This document shows, piece after piece, positions 13,614 to 21,557 of a stretch of DNA of 34,425 bases. Origin of the DNA: a virus; IMG/VR virus record IMGVR_UViG_3300042465_003448, positions 1-34,425 of that record; one strand, 5' to 3'. Each line of letters opens with the position of its first letter. The first letter of the stretch is position 1. The notes below the pieces were generated by a model. The model ran no database searches and had not been told where the DNA came from. It saw only the letters and a list, made by a program, of their open reading frames with translations. The position numbers and the translations under genes were made by a program.

Positions 13614-15770
13614 AAAACAGAGTATTTAGAGTTTCTGCAAAAGAAACAGAAAACCCACATCGAAAGTGGCTTTGAAGTCAACGAAGCCGACTTAAATTCA
13701 AACCTTTTTGACTTTCAAAGGTTCATTGTGAAACGAGCATTAAAAGCAGGGAAGTATGCCATCTTTGCGGATTGTGGACTTGGAAAAACTTTGATGCAAC
13801 TTGAATGGGCAAATAGAGTTTGCCGTCAAACTAATGGCAAAGTTTTGATACTTGCACCTTTAGCGGTAAAGGGTCAAACAATAAACGAGGCTAATAAATT
13901 TGGCATTGACCTAACTGGCATTGACATAAATAATTATGAGCAATTAGAAAATATTGATTGCTCTAAATATTCGGGAGTTGTACTAGATGAAAGTAGTATC
14001 TTGAAAAATTACTCGGGGTCTTATAAAACTTTAATACTTCAGCTATTCGAAAAAACACCTTATAAACTAGCATGTACCGCTACACCTTCACCAAATGATG
14101 AACTTGAAATAGGTAATCATGCAGAGTTTTTAAGCATAATGACCTCGCAGGATATGAGGGCAATGTACTTCACAACTGATAAAGAACTTATTAAAGGTGA
14201 TAAATATCGACTTAAAAAATATGCTGAAAAGGAATTTTATCAATGGATAAGTAGTTGGGCGGTTATGATTAGCAAACCTAGTGACTTAGGGTTTGATGAT
14301 GTCGGGTATTCACTACCTGCGCTAAATTACATCGAACGCAAAATAGTAACCGAAAGCAGAAACAATGGGATGCTATTTAACTCCGTTTCAGTTTCAGCAA
14401 CTAATTTTAATGACGAATTAAGAATAACTAAGTTGGAACGGTTAGGCGAAGTAGCCGAAATAGTAAACGGTTCAACAGAAAACTTTATAATTTGGATTAA
14501 ACAAAATGAGGAAGGTGATTTATTGCGTTCACTTATTCCAGATGCTATTGAAGTAAAGGGAAGTGACACGGTAGAGTTTAAAGAAAAGCACCTACTAGGA
14601 TTTGCTAAAAATGAGTTCCGTGTATTAATCACTAAAAGCAAAATAGCGCAGTTCGGTTTGAATTATCAAAACTGCAATAATCAAGTATTTGCATCACTCG
14701 ATTTTAGCTTTGAAAGTCTTTACCAATCAATTAGACGCTCCCATCGATTTGGGCAAAAGAAAACCGTAAATATTTACTTAATAACAACCGACACTATGCA
14801 AAACGTAATCAACTCAATTCAAGACAAAGAAGCTAAATTCTTAAAAATGCAAGATGAAATGCGACTGGCTATTTTATCCAACACTAAAAAACAAGTTAAT
14901 CAAACTGAAAGTAAAAGTTACTTAGGCGAAGACTACAAGTTAATACTTGGTGACTGCGTTGAGGAAGTGGCAAAGTTACCCGAAAACAGCATTGACTATT
15001 CTTTTTTCAGTCCACCTTTTGGTGCGCTTTACGTTTTCAGTAATGACCCAAAAGACATGAGCAACGTAAAAAACAATGATGAGTTTTTAGAACATTTTAA
15101 ATATTTGATTAGCGATTTACTCCGAGTGATTAAACCAGGCAGGTTAGTTTCAATTCACATGATGCAAAGCACAACATTACTAGGACGTGATGGCTTTTAT
15201 TCAATAGTTGACTTTAGAGGTGACTTAATTAGACTATTCCAAGACTGCGGATTTTACTTCCATGCTGAAAACATGATACGTAAAGACCCAAAGACTGCAG
15301 CAATTAGAACTAAAAACAGGCAATTAATGTGGGGTACTACTAAAAAAGATAGTTCGATTGTTAGACCAGGATTAGCTGATTACATTTTGACTTTCAAAAA
15401 ACCAGGCGAAAATGAAGTGCCAATTCAAAATAATATTCCTTTTGATTTGTGGTGCAAAATAGCTGAACCTATATGGATTGACGTGCAGGAGGGCGATACG
15501 CTTGACTACCGAGCAGCTAGGGCAAGTGATGATGAACGTCACATTACTCCAACACAATTACAGCCGATTGAGTGGTGTTATAACATGTGGTGCAATAAAG
15601 GTGAGGTTGTGTTAAGTCCTTTTAGTGGAGTAGCTAGTGAGGGTTATGTTGCTTTAAAGACTGGTCGAAAATATATAGGAATTGAGTTGAAAGAAAGCTA
15701 TTTTGATTTATCCAAAAAGAATTTAGAAAGCGCAGTACTATCCAAAACACAAGTCGAACTATTCAGATAG
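13611..15770 (+). CDS. SNF2-like helicase fused to a DNA methyltransferase
   Basis: A 719-aa fusion. Residues 30-430 are a superfamily 2 ATPase: motif I ADCGLGKT (53-60), motif II VVLDESS (DESS 126-129), motif III CTATPSP (about 155-161), and motif VI SIRRSHRFGQ. Residues about 440-719 are a beta-class amino methyltransferase: catalytic SPPF (467-470) and AdoMet-binding SPFSG (669-673), followed by GRKYIGIEL. SPPF suggests N4-cytosine or N6-adenine methylation. The enzyme probably translocates on and methylates phage DNA, protecting it from host restriction; P1 DarB is a distant functional parallel. No separate endonuclease gene adjoins it. An intrinsic terminator follows. Confidence 0.85.
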   Translation: MKTEYLEFLQKKQKTHIESGFEVNEADLNSNLFDFQRFIVKRALKAGKYAIFADCGLGKTLMQLEWANRVCRQTNGKVLILAPLAVKGQTINEANKFGIDLTGIDINNYEQLENIDCSKYSGVVLDESSILKNYSGSYKTLILQLFEKTPYKLACTATPSPNDELEIGNHAEFLSIMTSQDMRAMYFTTDKELIKGDKYRLKKYAEKEFYQWISSWAVMISKPSDLGFDDVGYSLPALNYIERKIVTESRNNGMLFNSVSVSATNFNDELRITKLERLGEVAEIVNGSTENFIIWIKQNEEGDLLRSLIPDAIEVKGSDTVEFKEKHLLGFAKNEFRVLITKSKIAQFGLNYQNCNNQVFASLDFSFESLYQSIRRSHRFGQKKTVNIYLITTDTMQNVINSIQDKEAKFLKMQDEMRLAILSNTKKQVNQTESKSYLGEDYKLILGDCVEEVAKLPENSIDYSFFSPPFGALYVFSNDPKDMSNVKNNDEFLEHFKYLISDLLRVIKPGRLVSIHMMQSTTLLGRDGFYSIVDFRGDLIRLFQDCGFYFHAENMIRKDPKTAAIRTKNRQLMWGTTKKDSSIVRPGLADYILTFKKPGENEVPIQNNIPFDLWCKIAEPIWIDVQEGDTLDYRAARASDDERHITPTQLQPIEWCYNMWCNKGEVVLSPFSGVASEGYVALKTGRKYIGIELKESYFDLSKKNLESAVLSKTQVELFR

Positions 15771-15791
15771 ATTTAACAAACTTAAATTAAG

Positions 15792-15819
15792 CCGCATCCC
15801 TAAAAAGGTGCGGTTTTTT
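15792..15819 (+). terminator. Intrinsic terminator after the helicase-methylase
   Basis: CCGCA(T)CC, a short A-rich loop, then GGTGCGG and six T (15814-15819). A 7-bp GC-rich stem with one bulged T. It closes the early region just before the packaging genes. Confidence 0.85.
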
Positions 15820-15836
15820 ATTTCAGTTTAGATTTG

Positions 15837-15844
15837 TATTTTTG
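15837..15844 (+). promoter_or_regulatory. Late promoter, -7 box 4 nt before ATG (leaderless)
   Basis: TATTTTTG fits TAnnTTTG and ends 4 nt before the ATG at 15849, so transcription should start at or within a base or two of the start codon. No TTG lies at -33 (the terminator occupies it). Confidence 0.65.
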
Positions 15845-15848
15845 ACCC

Positions 15849-16322
15849 ATGCCAATACCTAAACCAAACACCAACGAAACTAAGGATGAATTTATCCAGC
15901 GTTGCATGAGTGATGATGTTATGGTCAGCGAATACAAAGACGAAGCGCAAAGATACCGACTTTGTTTATACAGCCATGCCAATGACTTGAAAGCGCAGAA
16001 AGAAATCTTAAACGCTGAAACGTACACCGACTACCCGAAAGCCGCAACCGAGAACGCTAAACGTGCATTGAAGTATAGAGATGAAAGCGGAAACCCGAAA
16101 GGATGCGGAACGCCAGTAGGTTGGGCAAGGGCAAACCAACTAGCAAACCGTGAACCTATAAGCCGTGAAACGATAGCACGAATGGCATCATTTGAACGGC
16201 ATAGACAAAACAGCAAAGTACCTTACAAAGATGGATGCGGTGGTTTGATGTGGGATGCATGGGGCGGTGATGAAGGAGTTGCATGGGCACAAAGGAAGTT
16301 GGAACAGATAGATAAGACTTAG
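15849..16322 (+). CDS. Conserved phage protein upstream of terminase (CGTPVGWARANQLANREPIS domain)
   Basis: A 157-aa protein with two conserved parts. The N-terminal MPIPKP...DEFIQRCMSDDVMVSEY...YRLCLYS (1-42) is a motif I know from phage capsid and protease regions. The C-terminal domain has YPKAATENAKRALKYRDESG, then GCGTPVGWARANQLANREPI, a helix and CGGLMWDAWGGDEGVAWA. Several Cys, Trp and Gly residues suggest a compact fold. The function is not known to me; its place as the first late gene before terminase suggests a role in head morphogenesis or packaging. It is probably made from a leaderless mRNA. Confidence 0.7.
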   Translation: MPIPKPNTNETKDEFIQRCMSDDVMVSEYKDEAQRYRLCLYSHANDLKAQKEILNAETYTDYPKAATENAKRALKYRDESGNPKGCGTPVGWARANQLANREPISRETIARMASFERHRQNSKVPYKDGCGGLMWDAWGGDEGVAWAQRKLEQIDKT

Positions 16323-16336
16323 TTAATGTTTTATTT

Positions 16337-16344
16337 TATCTTTG
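16337..16344 (+). promoter_or_regulatory. Promoter -7 box before terminase (TATCTTTG)
   Basis: TATCTTTG fits TAnnTTTG and lies 27 nt before the small terminase ATG, so this transcript has a normal short leader. No clear TTG sits 17-23 nt upstream. Confidence 0.65.
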
Positions 16345-16371
16345 CACTAAAATAGTATAAAATAGTGGACA

Positions 16372-16641
16372 ATGGGATTTGAGAAAGGACATCAAAAAAT
16401 AGGCGGCAAGGTTAAAGGCACTCCAAATAAATTGACTAGAACGGTCAAAGAAACCGTTTTAGCCGTGTTTGATGATTTACAAGCCGACCCGAAAGCAAAC
16501 CTATTATCGTGGGGAAAAGAGAACCCTACAGAGTTTTACAAGATAGCAGCTAAACTAATCCCAACCGAAGTAAACGCAAATGTTGAGGTTCACAAAAAAG
16601 AACTCCCACCGTTTATGAAGTCAAATGAAAGCCAATCCTAA
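16372..16641 (+). CDS. terS: Probable small terminase subunit
   Basis: An 89-aa basic protein, MGFEKGHQKIGGKVKGTPNK, with the KxKGTPNKLT arm, a helix, and LLSWGKENPTEFYKIAAKLIPTE, a pattern of short Bacteroidota phage small terminases or terminase-associated DNA-binding proteins. It ends 17 bases inside the large terminase gene. It recognises the packaging site and recruits the large subunit; the family match is by motif and position, since small terminases diverge strongly. Confidence 0.7.
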   Translation: MGFEKGHQKIGGKVKGTPNKLTRTVKETVLAVFDDLQADPKANLLSWGKENPTEFYKIAAKLIPTEVNANVEVHKKELPPFMKSNESQS

Positions 16642-17779
16642 CTTTGATTACTTACACGATAAGATTAACGAGCAACGAATAATCCTTTTGCAAGGCGGTA
16701 CACGTAGCGGAAAGACTTATGCTACTATTTACTTTTTAATTGACTTCTGTTTACTTTATACAGGCATGGAAATAGACTTGGTTCGTGATACGTTTACTGC
16801 ACTAAAGGCAACAGCGTGGAAAGACTTTAAAGACGTGCTATTAAGTTTGAATTTATACCATGACAAGTTTCACAATAAGACAGACCACACCTATGAGTTA
16901 AAGGGCAACATAATAAGCTACTACGGTGCAGATACTCCCGACAAGATACATGGTCGAAGCCGTGACATTCTTTGGATTAACGAGGCGCACCAGTTCCCAC
17001 AGGAAACTATTGACCAGCTATTCCCACGAACAAGGCATAGAATTATTTGCGATTATAACCCTGCTTTAGGTTTGGAACATTGGCTCGACCAGTACATCGA
17101 AAAATATCCTCCGCTAATAACCACCTACAAAGACAATCCATATTTGACCCAAGTGCAAATCGAGGACATCGAAAGCCGAAAGTCAAATCAATATTGGTGG
17201 ACAATTTACGGAAGCGGTGAACGTGCAAACCGACAAGGTGCAATATTCACGAATTGGACAATGGGCGAGTTTGACAATTCACTCCCATACGTTTACGGAC
17301 AGGATTACGGGTTTAGTGTTGACCCGACAACGTTAATCAAAGTGGCGGTTGACAATAACCAAAAGGTTATATATTTGCACGAAGAGTATTATGGAGTTGA
17401 TAAACTAGGTACTGATGACCTTTTCAAACTTAATAGCCAACTAATCCAAAAGCCGACTGATATAATCGTGGGTGATAGTCACGGTCAACAAAATAGATTA
17501 GTCGAGGATTTGAGGCGAAAGGGATTGAATATAAAACCGTGTACCGACTATTGTAGAGGTGCATCCGAAATGATACCAAGTGCAACGAACTATAAAATAA
17601 TGATAACACCAACAAGCCACAATTTGAGAAAGGAATTAAGTAATTACATTTGGAATGATAAGAAAGCAGGGATACCAGTTGATGCATTTAATCACGCACT
17701 TGACGGTTTCCTTTATGGCTTTGCGTTTCTAACCAAGCACAAAACAAGTACAGGAATAAGAAAAAACAGTTTGATATGA
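16625..17779 (+). CDS. terL: Large terminase subunit (ATPase-nuclease)
   Basis: A 384-aa DNA-packaging motor. Walker A GGTRSGKT is at 24-31 and Walker B ILWINE at 115-120. The RNase H-like nuclease has Asp227 in GQDYG, Asp284 in GDSHG and Asp360 in NHALDG. This is a Terminase_3/PBSX-type protein of usual length (380-430). It drives DNA into the prohead and cuts it. The gene overlaps its small partner by 17 bases and the tail-chaperone gene by ATGA. Confidence 0.93.
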   Translation: MKANPNFDYLHDKINEQRIILLQGGTRSGKTYATIYFLIDFCLLYTGMEIDLVRDTFTALKATAWKDFKDVLLSLNLYHDKFHNKTDHTYELKGNIISYYGADTPDKIHGRSRDILWINEAHQFPQETIDQLFPRTRHRIICDYNPALGLEHWLDQYIEKYPPLITTYKDNPYLTQVQIEDIESRKSNQYWWTIYGSGERANRQGAIFTNWTMGEFDNSLPYVYGQDYGFSVDPTTLIKVAVDNNQKVIYLHEEYYGVDKLGTDDLFKLNSQLIQKPTDIIVGDSHGQQNRLVEDLRRKGLNIKPCTDYCRGASEMIPSATNYKIMITPTSHNLRKELSNYIWNDKKAGIPVDAFNHALDGFLYGFAFLTKHKTSTGIRKNSLI

Positions 17780-18222
17780 TACAAGGGAAAATAAACGAGG
17801 AAATAATAAACATACCGACTAATTGGGGTGATGTACCGTTTAAGAAGTACATCGAATTTCTAAACCATGAAACAGCACTTGACCAAGCGAGTTGTTTGCT
17901 AGGTGTACCGACCACAACTTTGAACAAGTTAAACAGCGAAGCACTAGGGGCGTTATTTACAGCATTACAATTTATGCACGAAGCACCAAACGCTTATTTG
18001 GAAAAGGACAAAGAGATAGACATAGGGCGTGAAAGCTACGGCAAATTAGAGATGGCGAAGTCTTTACTCCTTCAGCATGACAAACCGAAGGACGCTTTGA
18101 TAGGCATTGCGAAAATCTACACCGATATTGACTTTAGCGAAGTGCCTACTGATGAAGCTAATCCGATATGCGCTTTTTTTTTTCTGCACTCAAAAAGTTC
18201 TTTGAGCGTTATAAAAGATTAA
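17776..18222 (+). CDS. Tail assembly chaperone, unshifted product (gpG-like)
   Basis: A 148-aa acidic helical protein, MIQGKINEEIINIPTNWGDVPFKKYIEFL, ending shortly after a run of ten T. The next frame (-1) is open across the run and continues 91 codons, so a shifted product of about 227 aa is expected. This is the size relation and layout of the gpG/gpGT tail chaperones. Here the pair lies after terminase rather than directly before the tape measure, which is 5 kb downstream. The residues after the T run (LHSKSSLSVIKD) would be the unshifted tail. Confidence 0.7.
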   Translation: MIQGKINEEIINIPTNWGDVPFKKYIEFLNHETALDQASCLLGVPTTTLNKLNSEALGALFTALQFMHEAPNAYLEKDKEIDIGRESYGKLEMAKSLLLQHDKPKDALIGIAKIYTDIDFSEVPTDEANPICAFFFLHSKSSLSVIKD

Positions 18223-18458
18223 ACGACTACAAACCAAGCCAAGCGGAGGCGATAGCGAATGTGGACAGGTTTAAAAAGTTCGGAGCGAAAGCCACTATAT
18301 TCGCCATGATGGACAGATGGGGCAAGACCATTGAAGAAGTCACAAATATGAAGGCGACTTTGATTTATGACATTCTCCTTCACGACTTTGAAAAGTCCAT
18401 GTACCAAAAAGATTTACAGGCGGCACAACAGCAGCAGCAGAAAATGTTTAAAAAATAG
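18168..18458 (+). CDS. Tail assembly chaperone, -1 frame extension (gpT-like)
   Basis: An open frame with an ATG at 18168, overlapping the preceding gene by 55 bases. Read as a -1 extension it continues SALKKFFERYKRLNDYKPSQ, then KKFGAKATIFAMMDRWGKTI and a basic Gln-rich end (AAQQQQQKMFKK). The separate ATG lies just before the T run, so independent initiation cannot be excluded, but the run of ten T is a classical slippery site and the overlap has the expected geometry. The extension should bind the tape measure, and the shared part the tail tube. Confidence 0.7.
   Translation: MRFFFSALKKFFERYKRLNDYKPSQAEAIANVDRFKKFGAKATIFAMMDRWGKTIEEVTNMKATLIYDILLHDFEKSMYQKDLQAAQQQQQKMFKK
18174..18183 (+). 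promoter_or_regulatory. T10 slippery site for -1 frameshift
   Basis: Zero-frame codons GCT TTT TTT TTT CTG contain the heptamer T TTT TTT; a -1 shift gives ...FFF then SALKK. Slippage by ribosome or polymerase would both serve. A miscounted homopolymer in the assembly is the main alternative. Confidence 0.65.
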
Positions 18459-18466
18459 TACTTTTG
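18459..18466 (+). promoter_or_regulatory. Late promoter, -7 box 4 nt before ATG (leaderless)
   Basis: TACTTTTG overlaps the stop region of the chaperone gene and ends 4 nt before the ATG at 18471. It has the same spacing as the boxes at 15837, 19436 and 29257. No -33 element is seen. Confidence 0.55.
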
Positions 18467-18470
18467 CTTT

Positions 18471-18893
18471 ATGTACTTAGACACCGTAGACTTCATCAAA
18501 GGCATTTGCCAAACTATTAATCCAAACGGCACGTTTTATCATGGGCGTGTTAGCGATGCGAATTTAGCCATCAAGGACAATCCAATGCCACAAATACACC
18601 TATACCCTTTTCGTGTGCAAAACCCGACTACAATGGGCGTAGACGTGAACCCTAACATATTAATGGCGTTTCTGTTTGACGGTTCGCCTCACGATGGTGC
18701 AGATGACTTGTTAAACAGCACAGACGAAGCCGACACGATGCAAAGGCGTTTCCACCTAGCTTTACAGGGTAGCGGTAAGATAGTGAGCAACTATGAAGCG
18801 GAGCCGTTCTACAAACAATTTAGCGGTGTGACAAATGGAATGTTTGTGAGATTTCAACTTCAAATCAAATCGAGCAAAGTTTGTGAGCCATGA
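18471..18893 (+). CDS. Tail terminator / neck-type protein
   Basis: A 140-aa protein, MYLDTVDFIKGICQTINPNG..., with alternating strands (PQIHLYPFRV, NILMAFLFDG) and a C-terminal MFVRFQLQIKSS. Its size and mixed alpha/beta look suit tail terminator or head-tail closure proteins, which usually sit beside an HK97 gp10-like gene, as here. No signature motif; the call rests on order and size. Confidence 0.55.
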   Translation: MYLDTVDFIKGICQTINPNGTFYHGRVSDANLAIKDNPMPQIHLYPFRVQNPTTMGVDVNPNILMAFLFDGSPHDGADDLLNSTDEADTMQRRFHLALQGSGKIVSNYEAEPFYKQFSGVTNGMFVRFQLQIKSSKVCEP

Positions 18894-19396
18894 TTAACCT
18901 AGAGGCGAGATTAAACGAATTAGGTGTCAAATTAACCGAGCAGTTGGTAAATGACATCCAAACAAAGCTAATACAGCGCAGAGGCGCAAATGGCACGTTT
19001 GAGAGCGTGGTAAACGCAAGTGGCAAGTTAGCGAAGTCAATCAGATACGAAGTAACCAACGGAACGGTGCTAAGCATTTACGGCAATGATTATATTCAGT
19101 ATCTACAAAACGGTAGAGGACCGACAAAGAACGGAGGCAATGGTGCGGTTAAACGTGCGATAAGGCAATGGATAGATGATAAAGGAATTATCCCAGATGG
19201 AATAAGTAAAGATAGTTTAGCGTTCTTAATTGCAAGGCGAATACATCAAGAGGGTTCGACCATATATCAAGCAGGTGGGAGCGATTTAATTAGCGGAATA
19301 TTTAACGAAGCATTACAGCGAAGCATCGAAGCGGAGTTTGCTCAATTATTGGTGACAGAAATCCAATCCGAGATTTTTGAATTATTGGCGGCATAA
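18890..19396 (+). CDS. HK97 gp10-like tail completion protein
   Basis: A 168-aa protein with the pattern of gp10-type neck and tail completion proteins: an N-terminal helix (ARLNELGVKLTEQLVNDIQT), KLAKSIRYEV, and YGNDYIQYLQNGRGPTKNGG, the counterpart of the common EYGTGP motif. The C-terminal half has DSLAFLIARRIHQEGSTIY and helices. It probably joins head and tail. The start overlaps the previous stop as ATGA. Confidence 0.75.
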   Translation: MINLEARLNELGVKLTEQLVNDIQTKLIQRRGANGTFESVVNASGKLAKSIRYEVTNGTVLSIYGNDYIQYLQNGRGPTKNGGNGAVKRAIRQWIDDKGIIPDGISKDSLAFLIARRIHQEGSTIYQAGGSDLISGIFNEALQRSIEAEFAQLLVTEIQSEIFELLAA

Positions 19397-19435
19397 ATAA
19401 ATAGGACACGAAAATAATAACGGCTTAGAGTTGTT

Positions 19436-19443
19436 TAAATTTG
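19436..19443 (+). promoter_or_regulatory. Late promoter, -7 box 4 nt before ATG (leaderless)
   Basis: TAAATTTG ends 4 nt before the ATG at 19448. The 51-base gap to the previous gene contains no other feature and no -33 TTTG. Confidence 0.6.
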
Positions 19444-19447
19444 CGTC

Positions 19448-20218
19448 ATGAGCCGAGCCAACGACTATTTACTATTTCAACGTCCTTACAAATGGGTTAG
19501 CGCACATAGAGAGTTCACATGGGTGTACTCTTTACCCACTAGACCATTCTTTTATTTTGAAACTGACGGCTTAATTGAAGTTCTTTTAACATCATCATTT
19601 AGTGCTGACTTAGAAGTGGGAAGCCGTATCTACTTTCGGAACTTTGGGGCGTTGACTGGGTTCCATGTGGTGAAGTCAATTACAAGCCAAAGCAACTTTA
19701 CTTTACAAACAGCCTATCCATCAACTTTTATAAGTCCAGCGAGTGCAGGTTGTGAGTTTGTGGACTTACCTAGTGTAACGGTTTATGCAGGTTGGAATAG
19801 TGGCGAACTTGTTATCGGTGGCGTTGATATGAATACGGTTCAACCTTACAAGTTAATCGCTACATTCAGACCCGAAGCAGACTTAAATGGGCGATTAAGG
19901 TTTAATCTAAGCGGCTATGCACAAGCGGCATTTCCTACGCCATACAAAATAAAATACAATTTAGACGAAGTTGATTACAACATAGATAATGGACCGATAA
20001 TTGTAGGTGGCAAAGAGTACATTTATTTGCGCCACTTTTTTAACGGTTCACTAAAGGGTGAAAACTACGTGGCTAATAGTGGGTTAACGGTTGAAGATTT
20101 GAACCGATACTACGTTAAAGCTAACTCAATTAGCGAGTGCGGTTTTACCAAGCTATTTATTGATGGAGATAGACAAGAAACAAGAACAATAAACGAAAAT
20201 CAAATATCATGGCAGTAA
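19448..20218 (+). CDS. Tail-region structural protein
   Basis: A 256-aa strand-rich protein. The N-terminus is aromatic (LLFQRPYKWVSAHREFTWVY), and the middle has VGSRIYFRNFGALTGFHVVK and SVTVYAGWNSGELV; the end is loop-rich. I recognise no named domain. The strand-rich, aromatic character and location before a fibre-like protein and the baseplate-like gene suggest a tail or baseplate component. It is made from its own probable leaderless promoter and overlaps the next gene by 10 bases. Confidence 0.6.
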   Translation: MSRANDYLLFQRPYKWVSAHREFTWVYSLPTRPFFYFETDGLIEVLLTSSFSADLEVGSRIYFRNFGALTGFHVVKSITSQSNFTLQTAYPSTFISPASAGCEFVDLPSVTVYAGWNSGELVIGGVDMNTVQPYKLIATFRPEADLNGRLRFNLSGYAQAAFPTPYKIKYNLDEVDYNIDNGPIIVGGKEYIYLRHFFNGSLKGENYVANSGLTVEDLNRYYVKANSISECGFTKLFIDGDRQETRTINENQISWQ

Positions 20219-20847
20219 AAAGCAAAACACAATTAGCTTCCGACATTGCAGGGAGTACATTTAGCGCACCTCAGCAAGTTATCTTAGATGATATGGTTGA
20301 CAGCTACCAAGACTTAGCTATTCAGCTAACAACGGCACAACGTAACGCAATCGCTACACCAGCAAACGGCTTACTAATTTACAATACTGATAATAGTCAG
20401 TTTGAATATTACAACGGTTCAGCATGGGCGAGTATGTCGAGCGGTTTGGGAAGTACGCAATCCGTAAGCGTTGCGATTAGTAGCGCACAGATATTGGCAG
20501 GGAACACAACACCAGTTCAATTAGTAGCTGCGGCAGGTGCAGGTTTGGCAATTATACCGATTTCAGTAGTGGTAAAATATACATACATTACAGCGGCATA
20601 CGCAACAAACACAGCTCAATCAATATTCTTTGACACTTTAGATATTGAGGACAATAATCTAATTGACTTTGGCGCAATGTTAACTCAAACGGCAAATAAG
20701 AGTGCGATAAGAATAGCGCAAAGTGCGAATGATGAAAATAGCATTATAGCAAATAAGGCTTTGATGTGGGCGATTGAAACAGGCAATCCGACAGCAGGAA
20801 GTGGAATATTAAACATCACCATTATTTACACGACAATACCTTACTAA
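20209..20847 (+). CDS. Tail fibre-like structural protein
   Basis: A 212-aa protein. After a short helix (SKTQLASDIAGSTFSAPQQV) comes TAQRNAIATPANGLLIYNTD, then QFEYYNGSAW, a motif shared by many Bacteroidota tail and surface fibres. The C-terminal part is a compact beta-rich domain (SVSVAISSAQILAGNTTPVQ). It overlaps the next gene by one base (TAATG). The virion role is inferred from the motif and position. Confidence 0.65.
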   Translation: MAVKSKTQLASDIAGSTFSAPQQVILDDMVDSYQDLAIQLTTAQRNAIATPANGLLIYNTDNSQFEYYNGSAWASMSSGLGSTQSVSVAISSAQILAGNTTPVQLVAAAGAGLAIIPISVVVKYTYITAAYATNTAQSIFFDTLDIEDNNLIDFGAMLTQTANKSAIRIAQSANDENSIIANKALMWAIETGNPTAGSGILNITIIYTTIPY

Positions 20848-21557
20848 TGATTAAGAAAGTCAAGACCTACGTTAAAGACACAACCGATAGCGGAGTAATT
20901 ACTGATTACTTCGATGCGGCTATTATGCAAGGAGTAACGGCATACACATTTAACGGTTTAGGTATTGATGGGAACTATGTGACTGAACCAGCGTGGTTTA
21001 TTCCATTCGGTTCTTTCCCTTTTAGTTTAGGTTGGTATATTGATTTAGACGTGGCAGATATTGGGTTTTATTCCTTTAGTTATACATTAAGCTACGGAGC
21101 TACTGATGTGGAGTACATAGTGGAGTTAAACCTACAAGCCTACAATCAAATTGACTTACCAACTAATTGTAACACTAAATTGTTAGCGTGGTTAACAAGG
21201 CAAGGCGGTTGGGCGGTATTCCCATTTAATGGCAATACTACTTTTGAAACAGAAATCCCCGATGCTGAAACCTACCAAACGCCACAATATCTAACAGCCG
21301 TTAGTGAACGTAGAGGCGTAACCGATAGTGAGATACTTACCACAGGAGATATTCCACAAGAGGCATTGGCTTACATGGAAAGCCTAAAGCAAACTACACA
21401 GGCGTACATCGCAAACTTTTTGCAAGATGGAACGGTTGAAGTAGTGCCAGTATTGATTGAGGCAGGAACATTCACCAAGCGAAACACAAACGACAAATTT
21501 TTTGATGTTAGCGTCAGAATTATTTACGCTACTGAAATAACTATGCAAAATGGTTGA
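20847..21557 (+). CDS. Tail-region structural protein
   Basis: A 236-aa protein with KLLAWLTRQGGWAVFPFNGN (about residues 110-130) and, near the end, TFTKRNTNDKFFDVSVRIIY followed by EITMQNG. I have seen this LxWLxRxGGWxxFPF pattern in tail-region proteins of Bacteroidota phages, without a firm function. The sequence is strand-rich and acidic. A distal-tail-like or baseplate role is plausible, since the large baseplate-like gene follows with an 8-base overlap. Confidence 0.6.
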   Translation: MIKKVKTYVKDTTDSGVITDYFDAAIMQGVTAYTFNGLGIDGNYVTEPAWFIPFGSFPFSLGWYIDLDVADIGFYSFSYTLSYGATDVEYIVELNLQAYNQIDLPTNCNTKLLAWLTRQGGWAVFPFNGNTTFETEIPDAETYQTPQYLTAVSERRGVTDSEILTTGDIPQEALAYMESLKQTTQAYIANFLQDGTVEVVPVLIEAGTFTKRNTNDKFFDVSVRIIYATEITMQNG

